Assembly: GCF_965638725.1 (NCBI RefSeq) | Contig: NC_134949.1 | Coordinates: 83,358,017 to 83,422,016 of the forward strand | Length of the DNA: 64,000 nucleotides | Direction: 5' to 3' | DNA from: Aptenodytes patagonicus | Lineage: Eukaryota; Chordata; Aves; Sphenisciformes; Spheniscidae | Shown: positions 25,801 through 40,700 of the stretch, piece after piece | Layout of the letters: every line of letters begins with the position of its first letter | Position numbering within the stretch: position 1 is the stretch's first letter | Program-made: the position numbers and the translations under genes | Notes under the pieces: generated by a model | Seen by the model: only the letters and a program-made list of their open reading frames with translations | Databases searched by the model: none | What the model was told of the DNA's origin: nothing

Positions 25801-28800
25801 TTCCTTTCTCCTGAAAGGGAATTGCTGTCACATCTCATTCCTGAGCAAAGCCTAGAAGTCTGAATTTAATGCTTTTAGAAACCTTGAATCTTGAAATACA
25901 AAGAAAGCTACAGGCTAAACAATGCACAATATAGCGTGTGGGGAGACCGACTGGGAGAAGACCCAGCAAAAAAATGTGAAGAATACTCATTGATTCAACT
26001 TCTAATTTTTCACAAGTTAGACCTAAGTGGGAGTAAGAATAGATAGTGTTGCAATAGCAGCATATTAAATCCTGGGGGTTTCTGCTGGCGGTTTTGTACT
26101 TGGATTTGGCATGGGATGCTGTTCTATAAAGTGGTTACCTTTTAATGATGTTTCCCTGTCCATATGGGCTGTTGGGTTGGAGGTGCACCTTATATCACAG
26201 CAACTCCTAATGAAAGGGAGAGACAAGACTGCTTTTGCTGCTCTATTCCCCTTTATGCAAAGTCTGCCAGTGTGGGTGAAGACTAAGAGTTTTGGAAAAG
26301 CACAGAATATGACTTTGAAGGACCGATCTTGATTTGTGGTATTTCAGAGTGTTTTTTAATTCTTAGCACTTACCTGAAGAGGAAAGGTTTAGAGTAAAGT
26401 TAGTTAATACATTAATATGTTAAATTGATAAGGTAAAGTATGTATTAAATTATATAGAAAATAGAAAGGGAGACAAAGCAACTTGGAGAAGAGCCTGGCA
26501 GTGCTCCAGAGATGTGTTTTACTGACACTTGGGATACATAAGCATAGCTTCAATGTACAGGAAAAAAACCCGATTTCATAGTATCTTAAAATGATTGATC
26601 AGCCCTTCAGCAATGTAAATAATAAGAAACAAACTCAGCTCACAGAATTGCTTGGCAGGGCTTGCAATGAGTGTGTTGAGATCTGAAGTTTACATCTTTT
26701 TCTCAGGACAATACGTATGAGTGAGGCTATTATAAAAAGCAGGAGCAGAAAAGGAGACTGTATTGCCTTGCACTTTTCAGATGTAGAGGATTCCCTTCTG
26801 CTGCTCATGTTTAAATGTGTTTCATGCTGTATTTGTTTAACATGCCTGAGACTGTATCCTCCCTCTTAAAAAAAACAGTGCTTTCATAAACACAGATTTC
26901 TGAATGTAATGAAATACATGACAGGGTCACTGCTTGGAAGAGTCAAAAAATAATAGAGAAGGTGGCAGAGAACATGCATAGCTTTTACTGTGCGATGAAG
27001 GCCCTGACTTCTGTAACCTGCGTGGACATACAGATCTGTGCTTTTAGCCTGAAGAATAGAACCGTATCGCAGCAATTCTGCCAGTTTTTTACTCTGATAC
27101 AATAGACCTTTCATGTAAACTAATTTAGAAGGAATTAGAATTAATTATGTTTGAATTTGTTGCATCAGTGAGGGACGTCACTACACCCACACATTGTTTG
27201 TCTCCTTGGCAGGTCTGCTAGCGGGGTGGTTCATATGAGCTCTTCTTAACTTGCTCCAAGTAAAACCAGTTTTTGATTAATTCAGACTTTTTTTTTTTTT
27301 TTTTTAAACTGCTGAAGATAACTTCTAGGTGAGGGGCAACACAAGCAGCTGGGAGAGGCAATGTTCTTTAAATGAAAGATCTAGGCAGCCTATTGGTAGC
27401 CTATGAAGCAGTTTACCCTTTTCTTTCCACGGCAGTTTTTATTTGCTCTCCTTTTAGCCTGATTAGATCTCATAAAGGTCAACCCAACACAGGATGTGAG
27501 CTTGGTGTAATGACTTAATGATCTGAGGGCACTGAAGGGTTACCTTAAGGTTGCCAGCAGACTGAACTCTCTCCTTGATATGTCCATTGCTTCCTGTTAA
27601 AATCTGGGCATATTTTGATTTATCAGATTTGGCCCTTGGTTCTAATCTGTTAAATATATTTCTGGTCAGGATTTGTATTGATAATAAATACAGTAAGATC
27701 TTTGAGCTTCAGAATAAAATGCAATGGAAGCACAGCGCACAAAGGAAAAAGACAATGATCTAATGTTGCCAAGATTATGGGCTCTCATCTGGAAACCCCC
27801 GGGGAGCACTATGCAGATCTGAATGTCAGAGTCAAAGGAAGAGAGATGATGCTAGAGGTTATGCATCAGGTATTGTGATATAGCCAATGAGCTTGTCAGA
27901 GAGCTGAGATGTTTCAAACCTTCCTGGAGGTTTTTTTAAAGGCTGGGCAGGCACCTCAAGATGTACTAGCCTTTAAACCGCTTTGATTTACACTGAAATG
28001 GTAAGCAGTCTGTTTGCTAACAGTCCTTGCGTGGTAGGAGGGGAGCCTATAAGAACCACTGTGATGGAAAGAGGCCTGCAGCTGAAATGTTTTTTTCTTC
28101 TGTCTCTCAGAGACTGTAGCTCACACGGTTTAAAAGCTAATGCAGTAGTTCTGTGTCATCTGCCTGCGTAAGAGGAAACTCATGATTTGATGATCCATTT
28201 CTAGGGCTTCTTTGTGGCACCATAGGACCAGATCCCAAATTTGTGCAGAAGTCAGAGTTGTCATGCATAGAATCTAGCCCATAAATGCAGTCTTTCATGT
28301 AGCATCATACGTTTTGTCACAGTTTCAACAAAATGGCAATGTTTATGCTGAAAACAAATGAAAACATGATTTTTCTGTATTTTCGATACAAAAAAAAATC
28401 GTGGTTTAATAACACAGAGGGTTGGTTTGGTTTGCCATGGTTTGCTCCTGAGAAAGTGGATTATGATATAGAACTTCATTAATTATATTTGGATTGTTTT
28501 GGGGTGGTGGTGAAATAAGAGGCAAAGCACCTGCTGTATTATTGGACGTTATTTACTCACTGTAAGTGGTAATGGAGGCATGAAGGAAAGGGTGTTTAAA
28601 CTTAGTGAACAATGTGTAATTGTTTTTCTTTTCTCTTGATATAGTCATACTCATGTTTTATAATTTATTCAATCATGCACTATTGTCATGGCACTCATGA
28701 CTCTTCACTATGTTTTGGTGTGGAAACGGAGAGCTGATAGTCCAATTAGAGGATAACACACATCACTTCTGTATACACTTTTGATGCTCACTTATTGAGC

Positions 28801-30361
28801 TCCTGGAGGTCTAAGTGATGTGACTCAGGGTATGACACCCTAGCAAATTAACATTGGTAGGACCCAGCTTTGAAGGTAGTGGCCTTAGGCTCTTGAACCT
28901 CAAAAAAAACCCAAACTCTCCCCATTAGGTTTCAGAGTTGCAGACACACACTTTCATTCAGGCAGAGGATGGGGTGCTGAGTCACTCTCATTGACATAGT
29001 TGGTTACTAAACTAGTTCATTCTGCAGACAAGGGCTCATGTCCTGTCGAGACTTACAAACAAGATTGATTATGTTGTATGTGGTTGCTTGTTTGTTGGAT
29101 ATGGCAGTAAAAACAAGCCACCTGCCCCTTGACAGTTTGTTCTCACACTTTAAGCATAACTAAAATATAAAAAGAAAGTTCTCGGAAGCTTTCCAGGTTT
29201 TTTTTGTTTATTTTTTGTTTGTTTGTTTTTACCCTAGATGCTGATAAAGGAGTTAATTTCTCCTCTGCTTTTTCCTGCCAGCTAGGCTCTGGTCCCTTAT
29301 AGCCATCCTGTGAATGCTTCCAAGACTTGGTAATTGAACAGGCTGTGCTTTCTGACATGATTGTACACTTCTATCTGGTTGCCAGTCTTTGCTCATATCA
29401 GAGACATGAAGTTGAGTCCTTTCTAGATGCTCAGATATCTATTTGGCAGCCTTCAGCCCGTGACATTTGAGGTCTCATGAGCATTTTACAACTGGTGATC
29501 CAAAACATAGGCCAGAAGAGATGACTTACGTAATACTATGCAGAAAATCTGACAACACGGGCAACTTGATCTTGAAATCTCCTCAGGGGATGTGCACATG
29601 AGTGAGTGGCCAAAACCCCATAGCCTTGCAGCACGTTAGTGGTCAAAGGGCATGCTCTTACTTTGCAGAAAGTGTAAGGTAATTTCTCCCCAATGAGAGA
29701 GGTTGCAGTGCAAACTCACGGAGCTTATTTGTGTGCCCGTGGCCTCAGTCTTTGCCTAGTACTCTTACCGTTGAGCTGTCTCACAGTGATACTGCTGCGA
29801 TAGGCGCTTGGGTGTCTACGTCATCATTGAAGTTTATTTGTGCAAAAGAGCTCATTCAAGTCCAACACGGGGATATTATTCCATCATTTTGTTATTTGTG
29901 CATGTTACACATTCTTAGCATTATGGAAGAAAAAAAACCCAACCCAAATTAATCCAGCATCCCATTATGCTTTTCTTGGCACTGGCAGGAAGCGTGTTTC
30001 TGGGAACGTGTCTCCAAAATTACAAAGACACTAATGATAAAACAATACCCATGGCTAATTTTGGATAAAAGCTTGATATTCTGAGCCTGTTCCAGCTGTC
30101 AGCAACACATTCCAGCCTTTTAAGCTGCTGAAATACAGAATATATGATATATGGAGAGTGAATATAGGTTAAAAAGGTACAAGCACACAGTATCTGCAAG
30201 GAAAAATCTGATGTTTCAGGTAATGTTTTCGTTCCAGAAGTAGTATAAATGGATATGACTGAATATGCAACTTCCCTTGTGTGTAGTATCTGTTATCAAA
30301 AGCTTTTAAAGCATGTTCCAAACTCACAGTGATGGTAGTGCAGATAATTCCCCCCGCTGCC

Positions 30362-30392
<31 letters not shown>

Positions 30393-33300
30393 AAGTAAGC
30401 AGAAGTTTTGGTCATTCTGAAATCCAAATTTCTTGGCATTTTAAAGGATATCAGTAATATAATTTTAGGCAAGTTTAAAGTTTTTGTTTGGCTTAAGTAA
30501 ATAATCTCACTTACTTTCTTGCATTTTAATTTGAAAGCAAAGGGAATAGATTCATAAGGGAATTTAGCTGTCATTTACAAACAGTACAGATGAAGACGAC
30601 TTGTTTTGTACCTGTCTTCATTATATGCCATTCATCTGAGATGCCAGAAACCTGCATTCATACCCACTCTGCTTTATTCAGAGTTTGGAATCAAAGTTAA
30701 GACATTTTTGTTGTGAGGAGCGTGCCTTCATCACTGGGCTGTAGAGTTTTGGAGGCAGCTTTTTCCCCTCTCTTGTGTTTAATATTATTAATTTTATACT
30801 AATTGAACCAGAGAGAGCAGGAAAGGCTTTGTAGCCGATGACTTCAATATTTCATATCATTAATTTGGTCCAAACTATGGATCAATTTTTGGTCAACCTT
30901 GCCAATAGTTTTGCTTGTCTGGAACCATGTACTAAACCATGTAAAACTGTGTAAAAAAACAAACAAACAAACAAAAAAACCCAAACCAAACAAAACCAAA
31001 TCAAAAAACCAAAAAAACCCCCAACCCCCTAACAAACAAAAACCCCCCATTGCTTGGTAAATAACTAATGTGTGAAAGTTTACACACTTCTAGTCACAGT
31101 ATTGTAGTGTCTTGCACAAATTCTTGCATATATTTTACAGATGAGTTAACAGAGCCTAGCAGAGTTAATGTGATGGGCCTGTGGCCATATGAAATATCTG
31201 CAGGAGGTCCAGGGAGGGAGATCGGGGTTCCTGCCTCTCGCTCGCGTGCCTTGAGTGTAAGATGGTTATTGCCAACGCTTCGCCTTGCCTGACGGTCAGT
31301 CTCAAAGTAAACAAACGGCATACCAGTTTCAGATTTCAGAAGGAACTGGTGATTTTGCAACCCAGATATCATAGTGAACACTGATTTTTCTGTCGAGAGT
31401 GAACATCATCTATCTGAAAATCGATAAGTGAAAGCAACTGTTCTGACCAAAAAAAAAAGGGGGGGGGGGGGGGGGGGCAGGTTGGGGGAGGAAGACACTT
31501 GCCCAAAACATGTCAGTGTGGTGTGTGGTTTTGGTTTGTTTGGTTTGGTGTTTGTTTGGGGTTTTTTTGTTTTGTTTTGTTTTTCCCTCTCCAAAGAGCC
31601 AGAGACATGAGGGCAGCAGTTAGAGCGCTAAAGTCAGTCCAACAGAACGGCCCTGGAGGGCCTACCCGCTGCTCAGGCGGTTGGTGCGCGGCCCTCTCCT
31701 GAGGGACGTTAGCAGGGTTATCAAAGTGGTGGGATGTTTCTGTGACATAGGGAGAAGGTGACATTTGGGTTGTGCTTTAATAGCTACCTCCTGAACCCAT
31801 CTTGTATCCTAAAAGGAGACTGCACGCTAACTAGCGGCCTGGGGGTCTCAGCTGTTGAGCAGCCAGTTTGCACACCGGTATCAGTCTGTACCATGGCCCA
31901 CATCAGGCACTGGTTCTTCAGGCACTTGTCTTGTGTCCAAATGCTTTGTTTTCATTACATTTTGTGACAGCATCTATTTTCAATGCACTTCCTGCAAGAT
32001 TTAGACAAAACAAGTGCTTTAGCAAAAACCCCACCCAGGCTGTGCAGAGGGTTTCTGGGTGTAGGGCTCTGATGAGCCCTGGTTAGGAATTGTTTCTCCA
32101 GAAACTTGGCTGCTTTAGAGAAAGAAGAAAAACCGCACGTGGAAGGAACAGAAGGAAAACAAAACTCTGCTGTGTAAGAGAGGAGGGCAGTCGTGCTGCA
32201 GGGTGGGTGTGCAGTGACAGCGTAGGCAGCTGGGATGCCCAGCTGCTCTGTTAATAGTATCACCTGCGTGCTTAAGAAACCCCACTTTTTTTAGGCTGTT
32301 TTTGTTGTGTTGTCCCTTGCACCGCCTTTCCTTTCCTACCCCCTCGTGTCCATCAGCAGAAGGAAATGAAGGTGTCAGGTGAAAGGCAGCAGTGGTGGCA
32401 GGCACTCCTCCCTCTGCCCGGAGTGGTCAAACATGCCAGGGACAATTCTCCCTCACCGCTTTTCTTCCTGAAGCCTCATTAAATAGATGAAGTATTTGAG
32501 AATCACCACACTGATCGATAGGGCATGCAGCACAGAGTATGGGTTGAAGAGTCCTCTCCGAAGTAACCCTCTGCAGAAATAACCCCATGACCTAAATGGG
32601 GCTCAGTGGTCCCAGAGTCACTTCATAGTTTCACATTAGAGCTCTTCTGATGGTCAGTGAAACCACCATGTCCAACTGCTTTTCACCTTTCCAGGAGTAT
32701 GGAGTGCATCTTACTGTGTGTTTGTAAAGCTGCTCATTCAAGGAAAATACAGGTACTCTGAAAATACAGGTTCCACTGAACCTGTATTAAGGGAGGTAAT
32801 TAATGATATTCAGTGAAATACTGTGCATCTTTAGTGACTGCGTTGTTTAGTGTTGAGGACAAAGTTTCTGGGGAAAAGGGGGCTGGCAAATGTCCATGCA
32901 AAGTTTTGCAGCACTCTCATTTTAAAGTCGTAGTGCCTCTCCAGCCCTTTATCTGTTGCCATAGATCACTTAAGGCTACACTGGACAAATCACAGGAAAA
33001 ATACACTGTCAACTGATCTCTCTTCATTCATTATTATCCTAGATTTTTAGTATCATATGTTGAGGAGGCTTACCTGGGGCAGGACCTTGAGCTATTGAGC
33101 AAACCCAAATGGATCAAGTATTGCCTGTTCCAAACGGCTTGTAGCTTAAATTAAGGGCCCCAGGACTTTGCAAGGAGGAAGAACTGCTCTGGCAAGGTGT
33201 TGGCAAATCACTCATGCCTGTGGAATAGTCTGCTAATATACAGACAGGCATTGACAACAAGAGGGTTTGAAGAGCAGGTTTAAAAAAAAAAAAAAAAACC

Positions 33301-36300
33301 AAAAAAACCCCCACAACAAACCACCCCAAACCCACAAAAGTTTTGAAATTATTTATTTTGAAAAAAATTTACTTGAAAGGATTAAGCAGAAGAATTAAAA
33401 TAGTATAATACAAATGTTGCATAAAAGAACTACATAAGAGGTATAAATTTACAAGCATCACAGAAGAAAAAAAATCTAATGGAGGGGGAGAAATGAAAAA
33501 ACAGGTGACCAGCATTTCAGGGCCAACAGTTGTCCCAACCTTCAAATCTTAACTTGTGGGTAAATGAGGATCTGGTGGTACCTGCCAGTGGGAAACTCAA
33601 CATGGACATGCATTCAGAGCCAGAGGAACACTGCTTCAGAGTGGAGCCCATCTCTTATTTTGTAACTGTTAGTGTAAGACTGCATTAGTGCAAACAAAAG
33701 GGGATGTATTTAGTTTAGCACCCTGCTTCTCATCAGACTACATTTTGTCATTACGCTAATCTTTACAAGCTGTGGTAAGCTAAAGGGTTGCGTTCTTCTT
33801 GTTGCTGTTTTTCTTTTCTTGTGCTCAGTTCTGGCTGCACAGATGAAAATTTCATGCCTTTTACTGCCTTTCCCTGTCATCCTTTCCTCGGAGTCTTCCT
33901 CCTTTGACACCTGCTATGGGCCTAATGTATGCCCATACATTATTGCATGCCCTATGTCATGAGCCCCTAATTTCTAGTTTACAAAAAAAAGTCTACTAAA
34001 GGCTACTGGCTTTCTTACATCCGTGTTAGCATTCTCAGTGTAGTTTTCGTGACTACCCTTTAGTTTAGGAACAGTTTTAGTGTTCCGTATATTCTGTGTG
34101 TTTGTACTTAATGTACAGCAAGTAGCTCAATGACACTTTGATTATATAAAAATATATTAAAAATATGTTATAAAATGTATGTAAAATATAGAAATATTAT
34201 ATAGATATACTTAGGAAGCATTTCTTTTGTTTTCCAGTGACAGTCAGGGTCATATTTCCATTCTCGGGAATGAGTTAACAGTGGCAATTGATATTCTTGC
34301 ATGCAACACAGTAGGGTTTTAAAAAGCAAAGTTACAGAACTAAGAGGGAGTCATGAAATTAACTGTTTTGTAGCAGGTACCCACAGGAGGAAGCAGAGGT
34401 AGTCCTCTAGTCAGCCAGGCCATGGAAGGCAAAAGGGGGAGGAGGGAACATTCCCTCTCTGGGAGGATCCCCCTTCTCAGAAGGATGGAGTGACAGAAGC
34501 AGGGACTCTGCTTGCATCTCCCAGGAAGTGGCAGCCATACAGATTAACTCCTTCAGTTTTGCTTTTATGCAAAGTGAGTGCAGATCTTGCCAAGACTGGG
34601 CCAGGACCTACTTGTAATATGACAGAGGGGCATGTTTCAGGACAGCTTACACAGTAAGATCATGGGCCCGAGCAATTATGGTGTATGTTAAGTTTCTTTG
34701 CAAACAAGATTTAATTTCAGACAGAAAGAGAAAATCAAGGCTAGTTGGGATTAGGAATGCTAGTACTTTCATTGGTTAGGGAGAGCAGCTTCATTTTGTT
34801 TGCCTCTTTAATGTCTCGTCTTTTGCTGACAATTTCTAAACAGTAAGAAAATGTGTAGGCATGCTTAGGCTTCTGCAGATTATAGCTGATCAGCAAGTAA
34901 CTCCTACCACGTTCACACAGGTGTGAGAAGTGCTGGGAGCTGCCTTCTGCAGGCTTTAGTCTGTCCTTGAGCTCAGAGAGGTCCTCTGCAGGAGTCAGTC
35001 CAGATCACTGAAAGTGGCTTTTCTACAGTCAATCTATTTGGAATAGAAATTAATTTGATACAACAGTTTTTATTTTTAAAACCAGCTTTCAGCAGACTAT
35101 CACATAGATGATAGCCAATAATGACCGCTTGTTGCTCAAACCCCTGAACAGCCATGTGCTTCTCCTCTTCTTCATTCACAGGGACCCTTGTGGTAAACAG
35201 TTACGATTTTGCAAACTCCTGGGCTTTGCACAGTGAAAACAAGCGGTGCAAGAGAGTGCAGACTCCAAGCAACACCTGCAACATTTCACCTGATACTGCA
35301 GAGAAGGTTGGTGCTGTAAGATACCATTCTGGTTTCGGTCCTCCCCTACCTGAAGGCAGCTTGCCTGCCCTTTGGCAGAAGAACGCAAATGCTTCCTTGA
35401 ATGCATGTCTGTACCTAGCGTGGTCCTCCCTCAGTAAGCGGTTAGGATGCGAGACGCAGGAGATACCCGTTTCGAGTTTCTGAGGTGCAGTGTGGTCTGA
35501 AATAGCTATACTGGGCACTGCAGGCAGAAGGTGGAAGTGACACATCCACAGTGCACGCCTGTGCTGTCTGTGGGTGCTCCCAGCCTCTCCGTGAGCCAGC
35601 GTGGGGCTGGATGCAGGATGCAGCTGTGTTAGCGGTTCCTGAGCTGATAACTATGTGCCCTCTCTGCAGGCTCTGGCTGGTGCTAGCAGGAGGATTTCTG
35701 CACTGGGCTGCCCGGTGCTGTAGAGAAGTGACCTCGGAGGTTGCATGTTATAACCGATGTCTTATTTACTGCAGTCTTAAGAAAGGAACAGTTTACTCAC
35801 TAGTTAGTGAATGCAATTTTTCTCTCCTACTACACCCTGGCTGTCGCTATTCTTTCTAAAACTGTAGTGTGTGCGCGCGCGCACACACACACACCCCACC
35901 CCCACCCCCCACCCCCAACCCTCAAACCCAACACACAAACATTAAACAGATAAACAAAGAAACCAACAACTCGTTTGACCCTGAAGTGTGAGTTGCTGCC
36001 AAAGAAACTTTGGTATTACTTGGGAAAGTTGTGTTTAAGTGGTGTCTGTAGAATGAGGTAGTTAATTCCCTCTCTAGTTCTGCCAGCAGGGAAGCATCAG
36101 TTATGAAGCCTCTGTGGACACCACCACCACAAACAGTAACTGTGTATGTGTTGCAGTTCATATACCTTGGGAGTCACCAGAGTGGGGAGATGCTTCTGCC
36201 AGGCTATTTTTGACAGAGGAAATGTTCTCTGTAGGTGTTGCAAAGGCTCTGTGCCACCAGGCTACTTCCCTTGCCAGGAGGAGGAGGTTCCTTCAGCTAT

Positions 36301-37701
36301 GCATATAGATAGTAGCTCTGATTTGTTGAAGAAACACAGAACTGCTTGTCTCAGCCAACTCTGTGACTCCCTTTGCTGCATCAACCTTTTTCCTCTCCTC
36401 TTTTATAAGTATAAACATGTTCCTTGTTTCCCTTAGACACAGGGCAGACACATGCAGATGGTCACCAGCTCAGGGAGGAAAGAAGCTTTGAATATATACT
36501 GATTGCATGTAGTATTACAGGTTATGACTGTCATGGTAAATTGAGCCCTCATACACTGAGGGTTTGCATCTGATCTCATGTACTCTGTTGTAAATCAGAA
36601 TGATCTGGTGGGTGCCAGGTTTAGATTTATACCATAGTAACTGAGGCCAAAATTTAGCCTTCAGTTTCTTCCTGTACAAGTCCTGTAGACCAATACTTGT
36701 TAAACTAGGCTCAAATAATTTCTCAAGAGCAGTAGCACTTCCTGGAACATACCTGCTCTACAGTTACTTTGAGTGCTGGTTTCCTAGTTACCTGGAAAAA
36801 GCTAACTAAGACTCAGACAAGCTTGCAAACTTCTGACTATTTATACTTCCACTAAGCTTTTGGATGGGGACATTTGTATTAGATATGTTCTGAAATTCAG
36901 CGAAGCATGCTTGTGCCCCTTAGCACTACAGCTTCAGCCTCGCAGCCTGCAAACTTGGCTGAGGAAATACAGCAGTGATTTCAGGTTGGAAATCTCCAGC
37001 CTATGCTTCTTGCTCAAGCTGAGCCGGTGTGCGCAGGGCGTTTCTGTCAGGGTCAGGACTGATTGAACACCTAATGGTGCATGGTGCCGAGGATGTGACC
37101 AAAGCGTGAGGGGTTTCAACCTGGCTGACATGCCTTCTGAGGGACAGGACTGCGTTTTAAACCTGGTTACAGCTCTAGAGCAGGGCTAGTTCTTGCGACT
37201 GGTTGTGGCCACTGGAATTTTATCTATTCAGGTTAAGTTTAATGTTCAGAAAATGTCAACATTGCAACTGAGGCCAGGGAGTGGCATGCAGGGGGAAATC
37301 TTGTCTGATGGGCAGGCTGCAACTAATGCGAGTTTTATACAGATCATGTTAAGTATTGATGCTTTGTTGGATAAAGTTTGCTCTCCCGCAAACTGGATGA
37401 AACTTCTCTCTCATGTGAGTTCATGAGCTCACAGCATTTAGCATTGGGTTAATTTATTCACTGTGCAAGAATAAACACAGAGCTATTAATAGAAGTCCAG
37501 CTAAATGACTGCCTGCTGAAGAATGTAGGGCTTTTTAATAGCGTGCTTTGTTTGCTTGCTTCAGCTTCAGGAATGTAAATCTCTCCCATCTCCCAGCCTC
37601 CCTCCCTGCCAGGCGGTCAGCTGCTAGGTGAAGAAAACAACAGCTTTGGTTCAGTGTGCTCCTCCCACCCCCGTCCTCCCATGCAGTTTTCTTTGCCCTC
37701 T

Positions 37702-37733
<32 letters not shown>

Positions 37734-40700
37734 GCCAAGAGCATCCTTGGAGAGATGGCTTCTGACTTCTTTCCAGTGAAGCCAGAAAGCCCTGTTGCTC
37801 TTTTATCTTCAAATCATAGAAAATGCAGGCAATTTTGTGTTCTTTAACAAGGAAGAGCTCTTGTCTTGATTAATGGCTCCGTGTTATCAGCTGAAGGTCT
37901 TGACCCAGCTCACACTCTTACCCTACTGTTGCTCTGGGCCTCTCCCTGCCCTCCACCTCCAAAACACATACACACTTACATGTGTTTGACTACTCCTCTG
38001 CCTGCAGATACGGTTTCTTCTCAGATACATGTACTCCCCTCTGAGGGCTGGAGGCAGCTTGGCATCTGCACGATGGAGCTGCCTGTTGGCTACCTTGTCT
38101 TGTGACTGGAGAGCATGCCAAACTGGGTAGTGTTGGAGGGAGGGAGCTACCTACCGCCTCCTTACCATGCCCTGCCCTCTCCATCTGCTGTTTAAATAGT
38201 TACCAAAAAGAAAGAGCTGCTCCGCATTGTCTGATCAATTTTTTCACCACTTGGATGTGATGATTTAGGCTACCTGTTCAATGAAGTACTGCAATCTAAT
38301 AGTCTCTCAGGTGACTGACAGCATGGGTAACATGGATCTTGAAATATAAAATGGAGTGACGTGGATAACTGTGGTAATGAGGCAGCCTTTAAAACAAAAA
38401 TATATATGTTTTAAAGCACTATGATTGATTTATGTGTTCTTAGATGTTACCTTTATTTTCTACACTTCACGTCTAATAGAAATGGTGCATGGAGGCCACA
38501 GTTCACTGCTTTCTTTTTTTTCTTTCTTTCTTATTAGGAAACTATACCTATAACATGTTAGATGCGAGAAAGACTGAAATTAGAATTCAGCTAATTTCTG
38601 CTATTGCTGAAATTCGGCTTTTGCTGCGATTGGTAAGAAATAGTCCCACTCATATTCCATGGAGTACTTCCATATGCAATAAAGTAATAGCATTTATCCC
38701 CAGATCTGAAAGCAAGTGGGAGAGGTTTTCAACTTTTGGACCATAATTTGTAATGCTGGAGGTCACAAGCAGGTCCAGCAAAGACATGGACATACAATAC
38801 TATAATACGTTTCAGGGGTGAAAATGAGGCCCACTGTATCTAAAATCTCATTTTTTTTCTACTCCTGAAATATACAGGTTAGCTGAATCAGCATTCAAGT
38901 GAAGTGAGTTCTGTCAGTTGTTATTATGTTTGCTCAAACATACAGCCAGCATTTGGTGTACTAACATTGGCTTTGGATGCTTTTTACTTGGGAAAAATGG
39001 GAGGTTAAATCATTCTCCCGTTGAGTGAACCAAAAGAAGATGTATTCTGAAAAACTATACCCAATTATGGCACCAAAATATAGCCTTCCTGAATGACCTG
39101 GAGAAACACTTCTGTATATCTATATACCATAGGGTTTAAATTCAAGGGAACGAGAGGGTGTCTCTGCTTTCTTCTGTTACATTTTAGGTTATATCTCTTT
39201 AATAGCAACTGTTAAGCAATAGACAAATGCAGTTCATGCTGCAGCAGAAGGCAATGCCACAAAAATTGGAAGAATGTACAAAATTCCACCTACAGCTCTG
39301 TGTGGTGGGACTGGGGCAGAAAGAAGGTCAGCGAGTTTGCAGTCGCTAAGGGTTGTCAGTGCCAGGACACTGCCAACCCATTTAAAGAAACACTTAAAAT
39401 AGAACTCGTGCAGAATTCAAGGGAGAAGTTTCAAGACCTTCACCTGTATTTAGGATGCTGCAGTCAGTTCTGCTAGTTTTAATCTTACAGCCACCTGTAC
39501 TCTAAGCACTGTTTCAGCCTGAGACTTCACTCCCTGGTCTGTTGGTTTTAGATATTTCTTTGTCTCTGTGGAGCTGCTTCCAGGACTGTTGCTCCATGAG
39601 CAGGAACGCTACAGCAGTGGGTGAGACTGCCAATATCTGGTCCTCACCACATATGTGCATTGTCCCTTAAACTAAAAAACAAGGACCTCTCTTAGTTCAG
39701 CCTGACCACTGAGTTTTAAAGAAAGAAAGGAGAGAAAATAAAAGTAATCTACAGAATGGTTTAAGTTGGAAGGGATCACTGGAGGGCCATCTAGTCCAAC
39801 CCCCTGCTTGCAACAGGGCCATCCTAGGTCGGGTTGCTCAGGTCCTTGTCCACTCACATTTCGAGTTATCTCCAAGGGTGGTGGTTCCATGGCTTCTTGA
39901 ACACTTGTTCCAGTCTTTGACCACCCTCATGGTGAAATTTTTTTTTTGTTTTTATCTATCTGGATTTACACATATTGCAGCTTATGTCCGTTAATTCATC
40001 ACAATAGTTGAGATATGTCTAAAAGATTGGAAAATTTCAGCTATAATTTCTTGTATAAAGTCACTGGAAAATCTGAAGCAATTTGAATGGCAAGAAAACC
40101 TTTATGTAGAGAAAATGAACCGTTTGTTGCTTTCTAACATATATCACTTGGTTTCTTGATAATCAGCTAGAGCTCAGTCATTAGGTATGTTGTTATTGAA
40201 CAAGACCAAAGAACGCTATAGGGGGGGGAAAAAAAAAGGGTTTAATTTTATTTTTTTTGTGCATGGAATCTCCTTTATTTTTAAAGTCACTTTCATATCT
40301 AACATTTACTGGTATATAATAAACATGGTCATAAAAGATAGTTTTTACTAGTTTTGCTGTTTAGTGGAATATACAGAGTCTGAGTTCTATTGCAACATAA
40401 CAATTGAGTTGTATTACCTTTTTAACAAGTCTGTTACCTTATTAGGAAAACTTATTAACACAGCCCCTAAATGGGCTTATTGCATATACTGGTTTTCTGT
40501 TGCATTTGGTAGTATCTGGATCAAGGCTTTGATCCAGGAGCTGCTGCACTGCTCATCCTCTGAATGGGTCTGAGCTCACTTTCGGTTATATCAGCTTCAT
40601 CTTGAAGCGCTGCTTTAATAGCTTTTTCAGCTGCTTCTGTTGTTGTTACTTCCACCCTTAGGGCACTTTTTCAGCTTTCTCGTATGTCTGTGTAGTCTTA

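Larger units (their letters stand above)
25638..35181 (+). other. VWF intron 5
   Basis: 9544 bp, the largest intron here. It holds a T18 run (27288-27305), C23A12 (30360-30394), an A/C-rich patch (30953-31048), an MIR-like remnant (31131-31250), A10G19 (31449-31477), a T/G-rich patch (31518-31583), an A17 run followed by A/C-rich sequence (33282-33336) and an AT-rich patch (34140-34210). No nested gene was recognised. Confidence 0.85.
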
